A DNA stretch of 64,000 nucleotides from Antrihabitans stalactiti (GTDB lineage: Bacteria; Actinomycetota; Actinomycetes; Mycobacteriales; Mycobacteriaceae). The stretch is taken from the NCBI RefSeq assembly GCF_012932915.1, contig NZ_VCQU01000005.1:372001-436000 (forward strand), read 5' to 3'. The position numbers and the translations under genes were made by a program. Positions 53,417 through 61,413 of the stretch are shown piece after piece. Each line of letters starts with the position of its first letter. Position 1 is the stretch's first letter. The notes under the pieces were generated by a model, which was given only the letters and a program-made list of their open reading frames with translations, was not told the DNA's origin and ran no database searches.

Positions 53417-53703
53417 GCCCTGAGCTTACGAAAGAAGGTCCGTACGTCGGCGAGCCGCACCGACAGGTGAGTTGGGGGCGGCGTTGGTACTCGTCGGGTG
53501 GGACACCGAGCGGGCCGCGACAGGTCCGATGCCGCCTCAGCCGAGATCCGCGCAGAAGCTAGAGGTCGGATCCGACACACCGCACATGCTGACGCTGTAC
53601 ATCGGTCTGCTGGACGTCGACTTCGACATCATCGACGCCCCCGGCTTCGCCGTCCATCTACGCACGATGGCCGGCCGATTCGAGCTCGTAGCGCGGACCT
53701 GAA
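53417..53703. other. Intergenic stretch with a possible regulator fragment
   Basis: No complete gene. A rightward open frame ending at 53702 finishes MLTLYIGLLDVDFDIIDAPGF...LRTMAGRFE, which has a faint likeness to the C-terminus of WYL-type regulators. Without the domain's beginning I treat it as a possible remnant only. Confidence 0.25.
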
Positions 53704-53746
53704 CTGTGCGCGAGTTTTACCCCGCTAGGGGTGAGACGCGCGCACA
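53704..53746. terminator. Hairpin after secreted paralogue 1
   Basis: Arms 53704-53723 and 53728-53746 pair almost fully (CTGTGCGCGAG against CGCGCGCACAG ends), with GTTTTA/GGTGAGA inside. It lies 8 bases beyond the gene end at 53754 and resembles the hairpin at 54194-54237. Confidence 0.7.
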
Positions 53747-53753
53747 GGCACAG

Positions 53754-54110
53754 CTAGCTACCGAGTGCGGAAAGCAGGCTCTGGAGCGGGTTGAGCGGCA
53801 CAAGCGGCTGCAACGGCTGGTAGGGCTGGTATGGCTGGTATGGCTGGTACGGAGGTTGCCACGGTTGCTGCGGTTGGTTGAACGGATTGAACGGGTTCCA
53901 CGGCTGCCACGGACGATAAGGATCGAACGGGTTCCACGGCTGCCACGGCTCGTTGTTGGGGTAGTACGGGCGATCTACATTGGCGACCCCGGGGGTGTCA
54001 GCCAATGCGGGACCGGCGAATGTCGCTATGGGAATCGCGACGATTGCTCCCGTGATAGCAACCTTGGCGACGAGCTGCCCAGCGGCCTTGAGACCTAGCT
54101 TCGTATTCAT
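53754..54110 (-). CDS. Secreted Pro/Tyr/Trp-repeat protein, paralogue 1
   Basis: A 118-residue protein with signal peptide MNTKLGLKAAGQLVAKVAIT...GPALADTPG (cleavage after ALA). The mature part is low complexity: PWNPFDPYRPWQPWNPFNPF and then PYQPYQPYQPYQPLQPL, i.e. repeats of about 3-10 residues. No catalytic domain. The first 48 residues are nearly the same as in the gene at 54255-54584, so the two arose by tandem duplication and then diverged in their repeats. Probably a cell-envelope protein; function unknown. Confidence 0.85.
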   Translation of the reverse strand: MNTKLGLKAAGQLVAKVAITGAIVAIPIATFAGPALADTPGVANVDRPYYPNNEPWQPWNPFDPYRPWQPWNPFNPFNQPQQPWQPPYQPYQPYQPYQPLQPLVPLNPLQSLLSALGS

Positions 54111-54193
54111 ATTCGTCCTTCCGGTGTCCGACTTGTCCAGCATCGCACCGAGTTACGCCGACCGCTAGAGAATCTGGGTCTCAAGATCGCAAA

Positions 54194-54237
54194 CTGTGCG
54201 CGAGTTTCGCCCTGGCAGGGGTGAAACTCGCGCACAG
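54194..54237. terminator. Hairpin after secreted paralogue 2
   Basis: Arms 54194-54212 and 54218-54237, paired over 19 bases with a wobble. It shares CTGTGCGCGAGTTT and CGCGCACAG with the hairpin at 53704, so the terminator was duplicated with its gene. It lies 18 bases from the gene end. Confidence 0.7.
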
Positions 54238-54254
54238 TCGGGGTTTTTCGGCGC

Positions 54255-54584
54255 TTAGGCGCTGCCGAAGCCCAAGGGACTGAGTCCGAGGCTGGACAGG
54301 AGGCCCGGAAGGCTGAAGCCCTGAGGCTGCTGTACCGGCGGCTGCCATTGCGGTTGCTGCCACTGCGGCTGTTGCCATTGCGGTTGTTGCCACTGCGGCT
54401 GCTGCCAATTGTTGTCGTGGTGGTCGCGATCATGATGATCCCGATCCACGTTCGTGACACCAGGTGTGGTGTCGGCCAGCGCAGGTCCGGCGAGTACCGC
54501 CATGGGGATCGCGACCATTGCTCCCGTGATGGCAACCTTGGCGGCGAGCCGGCCTGCCCCCTTGACGCCCAACTTCGCGTTCAT
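54255..54584 (-). CDS. Secreted Gln/Trp-repeat protein, paralogue 2
   Basis: A 109-residue protein with signal peptide MNAKLGVKGAGRLAAKVAIT...GPALADTTPG. The mature part has a His/Asp cluster (DRDHHDRDHHDNN, a possible metal site), then the five-residue repeat QQPQW four times, and ends in a Gly/Leu/Ser-rich helix-like tail (FSLPGLLSSLGLSPLGFG). The repeat differs wholly from that of the paralogue 145 bases downstream although the leader is the same. Probably envelope-located; function unknown. Confidence 0.85.
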   Translation of the reverse strand: MNAKLGVKGAGRLAAKVAITGAMVAIPMAVLAGPALADTTPGVTNVDRDHHDRDHHDNNWQQPQWQQPQWQQPQWQQPQWQPPVQQPQGFSLPGLLSSLGLSPLGFGSA

Positions 54585-54979
54585 CTTGGTCCTTCCGTTT
54601 CTCCAAGCACGGCACCGTGTGGCACCGATTTCTATCGAACGCGTTGTCGCTGGCCCGGGGCTGGCAGGAACCTGGCAATGGGCTCGAGATGGCAGTGTCG
54701 GTCGGGAAGTTCGCCGGATGGATCGGAAGTCGGCGGCCAATCGCGCTGTGCACATTTGCCAGCCTTATCGAAACCACTCCGTCCCAACCGAATTGGGGTG
54801 CAGGTGGCCCGAGTGGTTCGGGTACTCGAACGTCGCTGCGGCGGAACCGAAATCGGCTCATCCTCATTCCGGTTCGGCTAGATCGCATACGGTGACTGGT
54901 GGGATGTCGAGAACCGCCCGCGCGCTCCGACCCAATGGTGAGCGCGCCCAATCAGGGTGCCGATCGAGGGAGTGACCAG
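54585..54979. other. Divergent promoter region without a gene
   Basis: These 395 bases separate the leftward secreted paralogue from the rightward DGPF/sigma operon. Open frames here are shadows with no family likeness. Both promoters should lie inside; I could not pin down -10 and -35 boxes. Confidence 0.5.
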
Positions 54980-55342
54980 ATGAAATACATGATCATGATG
55001 TTCGGCGATGCCGCCACGATGATGGAGCAGAAGTCGCCCGAGTGGATCAGAGACATGGTCGCATTCATGCGGACGCTCAACGAGGATCTCGCCGCGTCGG
55101 GCGAACTTGCCGGTGCCGAGGGGCTCGTCGATTCGACGCAGGCAAAGACAGTGCGCATCTCCGACGGCATCGCCGTCGCCACCGACGGACCGTTTGCCGA
55201 GGCGAAAGAGTCGCTCATCGGATTCTGGCTCGTCGACGTGGAAAACGAAGCTCGTGCGCTCGAAATCGGCAAGCGGATCGTCGATTTCACCAAGGAGCCT
55301 TTGGAAGTCCGCCAGATCGGCGAAGAGCCACCGGTCATTTGA
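54980..55342 (+). CDS. YCII/DGPF-domain protein
   Basis: A 120-residue dimeric alpha-beta barrel protein of the YCII family with the motif DGPFAEAKESLIGFWLVD near 72-89. Such DGPF proteins are regularly encoded beside ECF sigma factors of the ECF42 group. It overlaps the sigma gene by 4 bases (TTGA). Its biochemical role is unknown. Confidence 0.9.
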   Translation: MKYMIMMFGDAATMMEQKSPEWIRDMVAFMRTLNEDLAASGELAGAEGLVDSTQAKTVRISDGIAVATDGPFAEAKESLIGFWLVDVENEARALEIGKRIVDFTKEPLEVRQIGEEPPVI

Positions 55343-56562
55343 GCCCGGACAGATCGATCGACGACCTGCTGCGCGAACTCGCGCCGCAGGTCCTCGGCAC
55401 GCTCATCCGCAGGCATGGACAATTCGACGCATGTGAAGACGCCGTCCAAGAAGCACTGTTGGCGGCGTCGCAGCAATGGGTCGACGACGGCATCCCGGAC
55501 AGCCCGAAATCGTGGTTGATTGCGGTAGCCAATCGCCGTCTCGTCGACGAATGGCGCAGTGAAAGCGCGAGACGGCGGCGAGAAGAGACAGCCGGAAACC
55601 TGGAACTGGCAACGCAATCGCAGCCGCAGCAGGAGGACGACACGCTCATGCTGCTGTTCCTGTGTAGCCATCCCGCGCTGTCGGTGCCGTCGCAGTTGGC
55701 CTTGACGCTGCGCGCGGTCGGTGGCCTGACGACCGGTGAGATCGCGAAGGCGTTCCTGGTTCCGGAAGCGACGATGGCGCAACGGATCAGCCGGGCGAAG
55801 AAGACGATCAAAACGGCAGGTGCGCAGTTCGCCATGCCGCCGGACGCTGAGCGAGCGGAGCGGTTGCGGGTCGTCCTGCATGTGTTGTACCTGGTGTTCA
55901 ACGAGGGCTACACGACCAGCTCGGGCGAGGTTGCGCACCGAACCGACCTCACGTCCGAGGCCATCCGACTGGTCCGGATTGCCGCGGCTGCGATGCCCGA
56001 CGAAGGCGAAGTCGCGGGTTTGCTTGCGCTGATGCTGCTCACCGACGCCCGTCGTGCGGCGCGCAGTGATTCCGATGGATTTCTCGTTCCGCTCGACGAA
56101 CAAGATCGCGGGCTGTGGAATTCGGATCAGATCGATGAGGGGGTTGCAATCATCACGGCGACGCTGGGCAAAGGGCCGGTCGGTCCGTATCAGATGCAGG
56201 CCGCGATTGCCGCCGTGCACGACGAAGCCCGGACCGCGAAAGACACGGACTGGGCGCAGATTCTCGCGTTGTACGACGTGATCGACAGCCGATGGCCTAG
56301 TCCGGTGGTCACGCTGAACCGTGCGGTCGCGGTGGCGATGGTCAATGGTCCGCGTGCGGGTCTCGCGGTGCTCGGCACGCTCGACGACGACGACCGAATG
56401 GCACACAACCACCGGCTCGAAGCCGTGCGCGCGCACCTGCTCGAGCTCGCAGGCGAACCCGTGCCCGCGCGCGAGTCGTATTTACGCGCAGCACGAATGA
56501 CGGCGAGCATTCCCGAGCAGCGCTACCTGTCCCTACGCGCGGCCAAGCTGCGCCCGCGTTAG
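55339..56562 (+). CDS. ECF-family RNA polymerase sigma factor with C-terminal extension (ECF42-like)
   Basis: A 407-residue sigma factor. Sigma region 2 lies at about 14-80 (GTLIRRHGQFDACEDAVQEAL), region 4 near 118-160 (LTLRAVGGLTTGEIAKAFLVPEATMAQRISRAKKTI). A helical extension of about 230 residues follows, as in ECF42 proteins, which lack an anti-sigma factor and pair with DGPF genes. The TTG start was inferred from the TTGA overlap; no other start is close. Stimulus unknown. Confidence 0.88.
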   Translation: MSPDRSIDDLLRELAPQVLGTLIRRHGQFDACEDAVQEALLAASQQWVDDGIPDSPKSWLIAVANRRLVDEWRSESARRRREETAGNLELATQSQPQQEDDTLMLLFLCSHPALSVPSQLALTLRAVGGLTTGEIAKAFLVPEATMAQRISRAKKTIKTAGAQFAMPPDAERAERLRVVLHVLYLVFNEGYTTSSGEVAHRTDLTSEAIRLVRIAAAAMPDEGEVAGLLALMLLTDARRAARSDSDGFLVPLDEQDRGLWNSDQIDEGVAIITATLGKGPVGPYQMQAAIAAVHDEARTAKDTDWAQILALYDVIDSRWPSPVVTLNRAVAVAMVNGPRAGLAVLGTLDDDDRMAHNHRLEAVRAHLLELAGEPVPARESYLRAARMTASIPEQRYLSLRAAKLRPR

Positions 56563-57824
56563 GCCGATCGCTGTGGCCTGAACGGTACGACCGTACCGGG
56601 CGACCTAGCCGCCCGAGCAGCGCGAACCGCATAGGGCGCCAACCGGAATCCGATCGTCTGATCGGATGCCAGGTACCTGAGATCGGGTAGCCGGTTGTGG
56701 ACGAAGCCGATTGCGAGACGGCTGTTTCGATCAGCCCAACCCATCGACCCGGCGAGTCCGACGTGGCCGAACCCGCGCTGCGCACCAGGTACCGGGATCG
56801 AGTGGTAGCCGAGCCGCCACGCAAACGGGAGATACAAGGTCCGGTCCAATTGCCGGGTCTGTACGTGCGCGAGTTGCCGGACGCGTTCGGCGGACAGGAA
56901 GCGTCCGTTGGGGGACTGGCCGTCGCAGGCGATCGCGCTGTAGATCGCGCCGAGCGCGCTCGCGGTCACCATGGCGTTTGCAGCAGGCATCTCCGTGTCG
57001 AGGATCCGCGGAGAGTCGACGTCGAGCAGGCTCTCGAAGCCGGGGACGAAGACGGTCCGCATGAACGCGCCGAGCGGTCCGGGGATGGTGACCGTACGCG
57101 GCGCGAATCTGCGACCGGCCCGGCTGTTCATAGCTCCCATCGATCCCGCGAAGCTGGATGCGACGGTCGGTGCGCCAGCCGGCGGGGTACCGAGGTAGAT
57201 GCCCTCGACTCCGAGCGGGTGTGCGATCTCGGTGCGGAAGAGTTCTGCCATCCCTTTGTCGGTGACGGACCGAGCCAGGCCGGACATCAGCCAGCCGTAG
57301 GTGAGGGAGTGGTAGGCGGGCCGACCCAGCAACACACTCGGTTTCGCCGCCGCGAGCCGTTGCTCCATGAGGCGATGGTCGAGCAGTTCGTCGGCATTGG
57401 CTGCGAGCGAACTGAGTTCCGACAGTCCGGCGCTGTGGCTCATCAATTGGCGGACCGTGATTCGCGATTTACCGTTCGCACCGAATTCGCGCCAGTACTC
57501 AGCGACGGGGGCGTCGTAGTCGATGAGTCCACGATCTGCCAGGCGGTGGATGACCGTCGACGCGATGCCCTTGGACGCGGAGTACGGCATCGCGGCAGTA
57601 TTGCTGTCCCACAATGTTTTTCCGGCTCGGTCCGAGGTTCCCGCCCAGATGTCGACGACCTGCTCGCCGTCGAGATAGACCGCTAATGCGCCGCCGCCGC
57701 GACCGCGGGCAAAGTGGCGAGCAAACGCCGTCGCGACGGATCCGAACTTGGGATCAGCATGTCCGCCGACTCCTGGGGGGAGTGCGAACTCCTTGCCTCG
57801 ATCAGCCATAGCCCTATTGCGCAT
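56559..57824 (-). CDS. Serine beta-lactamase-like esterase (EstB type)
   Basis: A 421-residue serine hydrolase of the beta-lactamase/DD-peptidase fold. SxxK is Ser82-Ala-Ser-Lys85 (MPYSASKG); the second motif is Tyr171 in AYHSLTYGW; the C-terminal GFGHVGLAGS replaces KTG. Members are esterases or lipases rather than drug-inactivating enzymes. GAGGTG 7 bases upstream supports this start over an ATG five codons later. Convergent overlap of 4 bases with the sigma gene. Two inverted repeats lie in its promoter. Confidence 0.87.
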   Translation of the reverse strand: MRNRAMADRGKEFALPPGVGGHADPKFGSVATAFARHFARGRGGGALAVYLDGEQVVDIWAGTSDRAGKTLWDSNTAAMPYSASKGIASTVIHRLADRGLIDYDAPVAEYWREFGANGKSRITVRQLMSHSAGLSELSSLAANADELLDHRLMEQRLAAAKPSVLLGRPAYHSLTYGWLMSGLARSVTDKGMAELFRTEIAHPLGVEGIYLGTPPAGAPTVASSFAGSMGAMNSRAGRRFAPRTVTIPGPLGAFMRTVFVPGFESLLDVDSPRILDTEMPAANAMVTASALGAIYSAIACDGQSPNGRFLSAERVRQLAHVQTRQLDRTLYLPFAWRLGYHSIPVPGAQRGFGHVGLAGSMGWADRNSRLAIGFVHNRLPDLRYLASDQTIGFRLAPYAVRAARAARSPGTVVPFRPQRSA

Positions 57825-57828
57825 GCGC

Positions 57829-57867
57829 TATCACCTCGTTGTGATATCTGTAGTCGTCGTTGACTAC
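57829..57867. promoter_or_regulatory. Two adjacent inverted repeats in a divergent promoter
   Basis: TATCAC-N6-GTGATA at 57829-57846 and GTAGTC-N6-GACTAC at 57850-57867, both with 6-bp arms and 6-base loops, only 3 bases apart. They lie just before the esterase start and about 90 bases before the methyltransferase gene. Confidence 0.5.
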
Positions 57868-57956
57868 GGTTGTGGCCAGTCTGGCACAGGGCACGGTCGG
57901 CGGCCAGGCCACGCGCGGTGGTCACAGGCTTTGCCGAGGTAGCGCACACTGATGCA

Positions 57957-59090
57957 GTGATAAATGTCGAGGATCTGTTCGGCCAACTACGGCGTCGCCC
58001 CGACGTGGAAGCAGCGAACCTGTTCGCCGTCGATGCGGCAGATCGCCTCATTCTCGACCTCGCCGCCGACGATGTCGATGCAGCCGCTCCGGGCGCGTTG
58101 GCGGTGATCGGCGACAGCTACGGTGCGCTCACTCTGGGCGCTGCTGCGCGGTTCGGGTCCACCGGAATTCGGGTTCACCAGGACTTCGTTACCGGTGAGC
58201 AAGCGCTCGTCGCCAACGCGGCCGATGCAGAGCTGACCGGGGCTTTCCGGCATTGCGGCCTGAACGAGGACCTGCTCTCGGGCGCGACCGTCGTGCTGAT
58301 GCGGTTGCCACGCAGTCTCGCCGAGCTCGCCGAAACCGCCGACGCGATCGCGCGCTTCGCCTCGCCCGAGGTCAAGGTATTCGCAGGCGGTCGTGACAAG
58401 CATCTGACGCCGGCGATGAACGAGGTCCTGGGTCGGTCGTTCGAGGTGGTCCAGCCCAGCCGTGGTCGACAGAAGTCACGCGTTGTCGTCGCCGCGACCC
58501 CGCGACCAGTCGGCGAGCCGGAGTTTCCGGTGAGCGCGCGCGAGGCCGACATCGACATGGAGATCGTCGCGCACGGAGCGGTTTTCGCCGGTACCAAGCT
58601 CGACCTGGGAACGCGCTTTCTGCTCGACTTCCTGCCGAAGATGAAGCGCTACGCCGAAACTGCGGTCGATCTCGGTTGCGGCACAGGCGTTCTCGCCGTT
58701 CAACTGGCACGGCAACGGCCGACACTGCGGGTGGTCGGTGTCGACGCGTCGGCTGCCGCGGTTGCCTCGACCTTGGCGACCGCGGAACGAAATGGCGTGG
58801 CCGACCGGGTCACCGCGGTCCGTGACGATGCGATGTCGTCGCTGGCAGACGGAAGTGTCGATCTCATCGTCTGCAATCCGCCGTTCCATGTCGGCGCTGC
58901 GGTGCACACCGGTCCGGCGTTGGGGATGTTCCGTGCCGCAGGCCGTGTGTTGCGACCCGGCGGAGAGCTGTGGACGGTGTTCAACTCGCACCTCAACTAT
59001 CGAGGAGTGTTGGAACAATCTGTCGGACAAACCGACATCATCGGTCGCAATCCGAAATTCACCGTCACAAGGTCCCGCCGCGACCGGTAG
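57957..59090 (+). CDS. RsmC/RlmG-like rRNA methyltransferase
   Basis: A protein of about 377 residues with an N-terminal pseudo-methyltransferase half and a C-terminal catalytic half: VDLGCGTGVLAVQLA near 236-250 and DLIVCNPPFHVGAAVHTG near 303-320. The NPPFH motif is typical of the guanine-N2 methyltransferases RsmC and RlmG of rRNA. The GTG start is a guess supported by position; GAGGT lies 16 bases upstream, and a GTG 13 codons earlier is possible. Divergent from the esterase. Confidence 0.82.
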   Translation: MINVEDLFGQLRRRPDVEAANLFAVDAADRLILDLAADDVDAAAPGALAVIGDSYGALTLGAAARFGSTGIRVHQDFVTGEQALVANAADAELTGAFRHCGLNEDLLSGATVVLMRLPRSLAELAETADAIARFASPEVKVFAGGRDKHLTPAMNEVLGRSFEVVQPSRGRQKSRVVVAATPRPVGEPEFPVSAREADIDMEIVAHGAVFAGTKLDLGTRFLLDFLPKMKRYAETAVDLGCGTGVLAVQLARQRPTLRVVGVDASAAAVASTLATAERNGVADRVTAVRDDAMSSLADGSVDLIVCNPPFHVGAAVHTGPALGMFRAAGRVLRPGGELWTVFNSHLNYRGVLEQSVGQTDIIGRNPKFTVTRSRRDR

Positions 59091-59186
59091 AGTCCGAATT
59101 GTCCGTTCGTTTCCCCCAACGGGAACTCGCCTGGGCGTTGCATCGTTCAATCAGTAAGAATCGCTGCTATCGAGCTACGAGAAGGG

Positions 59187-60044
59187 ATGAGTAAGGTGCG
59201 CACCTCCAGCAACCCGGTGTTCCGCAACCTGCCGCAACAGCAGGGCGGTGGATATGCCAACTTCGGCTCTGCGGCGGCAGGTGCCGGGCAATTCACCCAG
59301 CAGTTCGGCCAGGGTCAGCAATACGCTCCGCAGGATCAGTGGGCGCGTCCGCAGACTTCGCGGTCGATGACCATCGACGACGTCGTCACGAAGACCGGCA
59401 TCACGCTCGCCGTCCTCGCAACCTCGGCGCTCGTCTCGTACCTCCTCGTCAACGGCAACTCGGGCCTCGCGGTGCCGTTCATGGTCGGCGGCGGTCTCAT
59501 CGGCTTCGTTCTCGTGCTGATCGGCACGTTCGGCCGGAAGATGGACAACCCCGCTCTCGTGCTCTCGTACGCCGTCGCGGAAGGTTTCTTCCTCGGCGCG
59601 GTATCGCTCGTCTTCAGCGAGTACGTCAGCGTCGGCGGTCCGGGAATGATCGGTCAAGCGGTCCTGGGCACGTTCGGCGTCTTCGGCGGCATGCTGATCG
59701 TCTACAAGACGGGCGCCATCCGCGTCACGCCGCGCTTCACTCGGATGATCATCGGCGGCATCATCGGTGTCTTCGTGCTCATGCTCGGTAACTTGATCGC
59801 AAGCTTCTTCACCGACGGTGGCTTCGGCCTCCGCGAGGCTGGACCGATCGGAATCATCTTCTCCCTCGTCTGCATCGGCCTCGCGGCATTCAGCTTCTTG
59901 CTGGACTTCGACGCTGCCGACCAGATGATTCGCCAGGGCGCTCCCGAAAAGGCTGCCTGGGGCGTGGCATTCGGCCTCACCATCACCTTGGTCTGGCTCT
60001 ACGTCGAGATCCTTCGCCTGCTGAGCTACTTCAACAGCGACTAG
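59187..60044 (+). CDS. Bax inhibitor-1/YccA family membrane protein
   Basis: A 285-residue membrane protein. The N-terminal 55 residues are Gln/Gly-rich and cytoplasmic (NLPQQQGGGYANF, GQQYAPQDQWARP); about seven hydrophobic segments follow from residue 70, with the family's late DFDAADQMIRQGAPEKAAW between the last two. Family members leak calcium or interact with membrane proteases. Position corresponds to Rv1072 upstream of fadA3 in M. tuberculosis. GAGAAGGG precedes the start. Confidence 0.92.
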   Translation: MSKVRTSSNPVFRNLPQQQGGGYANFGSAAAGAGQFTQQFGQGQQYAPQDQWARPQTSRSMTIDDVVTKTGITLAVLATSALVSYLLVNGNSGLAVPFMVGGGLIGFVLVLIGTFGRKMDNPALVLSYAVAEGFFLGAVSLVFSEYVSVGGPGMIGQAVLGTFGVFGGMLIVYKTGAIRVTPRFTRMIIGGIIGVFVLMLGNLIASFFTDGGFGLREAGPIGIIFSLVCIGLAAFSFLLDFDAADQMIRQGAPEKAAWGVAFGLTITLVWLYVEILRLLSYFNSD

Positions 60045-60061
60045 CAGTCCCTGACACACAG

Positions 60062-60089
60062 AACGGCCCCGCGAAAGCGGGGCCGTTTT
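60062..60089 (+). terminator. Canonical rho-independent terminator
   Basis: Stem of 10-11 bp with a GAAA tetraloop, arms 60062-60072 and 60077-60087, then TTTT. It ends the Bax-inhibitor-like gene. Confidence 0.9.
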
Positions 60090-60187
60090 GCTTACCTCTC
60101 TGAGACCGCCGAGCGGGCGGATTTGCAAACATCGCCTGAATCCGCCCGAGACGCGACGCGCAAAACCGCCCCCTCGACGACGAACTT

Positions 60188-61405
60188 TTAGCTGAGGCGC
60201 TCCAGAACCATCGCCATGCCCTGGCCGCCACCGACGCACATGGTTTCGAGGCCGAAGGTCTTGTCGTAGGTCTGCAGGTTGTTGAGCAGCGTGGCGGTGA
60301 TGCGAGCGCCGGTCATGCCGAACGGGTGGCCGAGGGCGATGGCGCCGCCGGAGACGTTCAGCTTGTCCTCGTCGATCTTCAGTTCGCGAGCCGAACCGAG
60401 CACCTGGACCGCGAAGGCTTCGTTGATCTCGAACAAGTCGATGTCACCGATCGTCTTGCCCGCCAACGCCAGCGCCTTCTTGGACGCCTCGATGGGACCC
60501 AGGCCCATGATCTCGGGGGACAGGCCGGTGACCGCGGTCGACACCACGCGGGCCAGCGGAGTGAGGCCGAGTTCCTTTGCCTTCGTGTCGCTCATGATGA
60601 CGATTGCAGCTGCGCCGTCGTTCAGCGGGCAGGCGTTGCCAGCGGTGATGGTTCCGTCTGGACGGAAGACCGGCTTCAGCTGGGAAACCTTTTCGTAGGT
60701 CGTGCCCGCGCGCGGACCGTCGTCCTTGGACACGACAGTTCCGTCGGCCAGGGTGACCGGAGTGATCTCACGCTCGAAGAAGCCTGCGTTGATGGCTTCC
60801 TCGGCCTTGTTCTGTGACCGCACACCCCAGTGATCCTGGTCTTCACGGCTGATGCCGGTCAGCTGGACGACGTTCTCGGCCGTCTGGCCCATCGCGATGT
60901 AGGCGTCGGGGATCAGGTCGTCCTCGCGCGGATCGTGCCACGTCACGCCGCCGAGTGCGGCTGTCGCGGTGCGGGCTTCGGCGTCGGCGAACAGCGGGTT
61001 CTTGGTGTTGGGCAGGCCGTCGCTGCTTCCCTTGCCGAAGCTCGACACGGTCTCGACGCCGGCGGAAATGAAGACATCGCCCTCGCCTGCCCTGATTGCG
61101 TGCATCGCCATGCGGGTGGTCTGCAGCGACGACGAACAGTAGCGGGTGATCGTGGTTCCTGGGAGGTGGTCGTAGCCGAGCTGGACGGCGACGACGCGGC
61201 CGAGGTTGTAGCCCTGCTCGCCGCCGGGGAGACCGCAGCCCAGAATCAAGTCGTCGATTTCGGTGGGGTCGAGCGCGGGCACCTTGGCAAGTGCGGCCTT
61301 CACCATCTGCGCGGTCAGGTCGTCGGCGCGCATGCCCACGAGTGAGCCCTTTCCTGCGCGGCCGATCGGTGAGCGTGCGATGGAGACGATTACGGCCTCA
61401 GGCAT
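60188..61405 (-). CDS. Acetyl-CoA acetyltransferase (thiolase; FadA3-like)
   Basis: A 405-residue thiolase. Nucleophile Cys near 90 (TRYCSSSLQTTRMA), NEAFAVQVLGSARELKI, catalytic His in LGHPFGMTGARIT and Cys in MCVGGGQGMAMVLERL. It completes beta-oxidation cycles by splitting 3-ketoacyl-CoA. The start MPEAVIVSIARSP is clear because the open frame upstream covers the SGNH gene. Synteny with Rv1074c. Confidence 0.94.
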   Translation of the reverse strand: MPEAVIVSIARSPIGRAGKGSLVGMRADDLTAQMVKAALAKVPALDPTEIDDLILGCGLPGGEQGYNLGRVVAVQLGYDHLPGTTITRYCSSSLQTTRMAMHAIRAGEGDVFISAGVETVSSFGKGSSDGLPNTKNPLFADAEARTATAALGGVTWHDPREDDLIPDAYIAMGQTAENVVQLTGISREDQDHWGVRSQNKAEEAINAGFFEREITPVTLADGTVVSKDDGPRAGTTYEKVSQLKPVFRPDGTITAGNACPLNDGAAAIVIMSDTKAKELGLTPLARVVSTAVTGLSPEIMGLGPIEASKKALALAGKTIGDIDLFEINEAFAVQVLGSARELKIDEDKLNVSGGAIALGHPFGMTGARITATLLNNLQTYDKTFGLETMCVGGGQGMAMVLERLS

Positions 61406-61413
61406 GTGAGCTC

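Noticed and set aside
53472-53702. Regulator gene (WYL-like C-terminus)
   Set aside because: Only about 40 residues show a faint likeness, there is no domain start and no ribosome-binding site; described as a possible remnant only.
56559-57824. Antibiotic-inactivating beta-lactamase
   Set aside because: The motif set (SASK, YHS, no KTG) and length fit EstB-type esterases, and no signal peptide is present.
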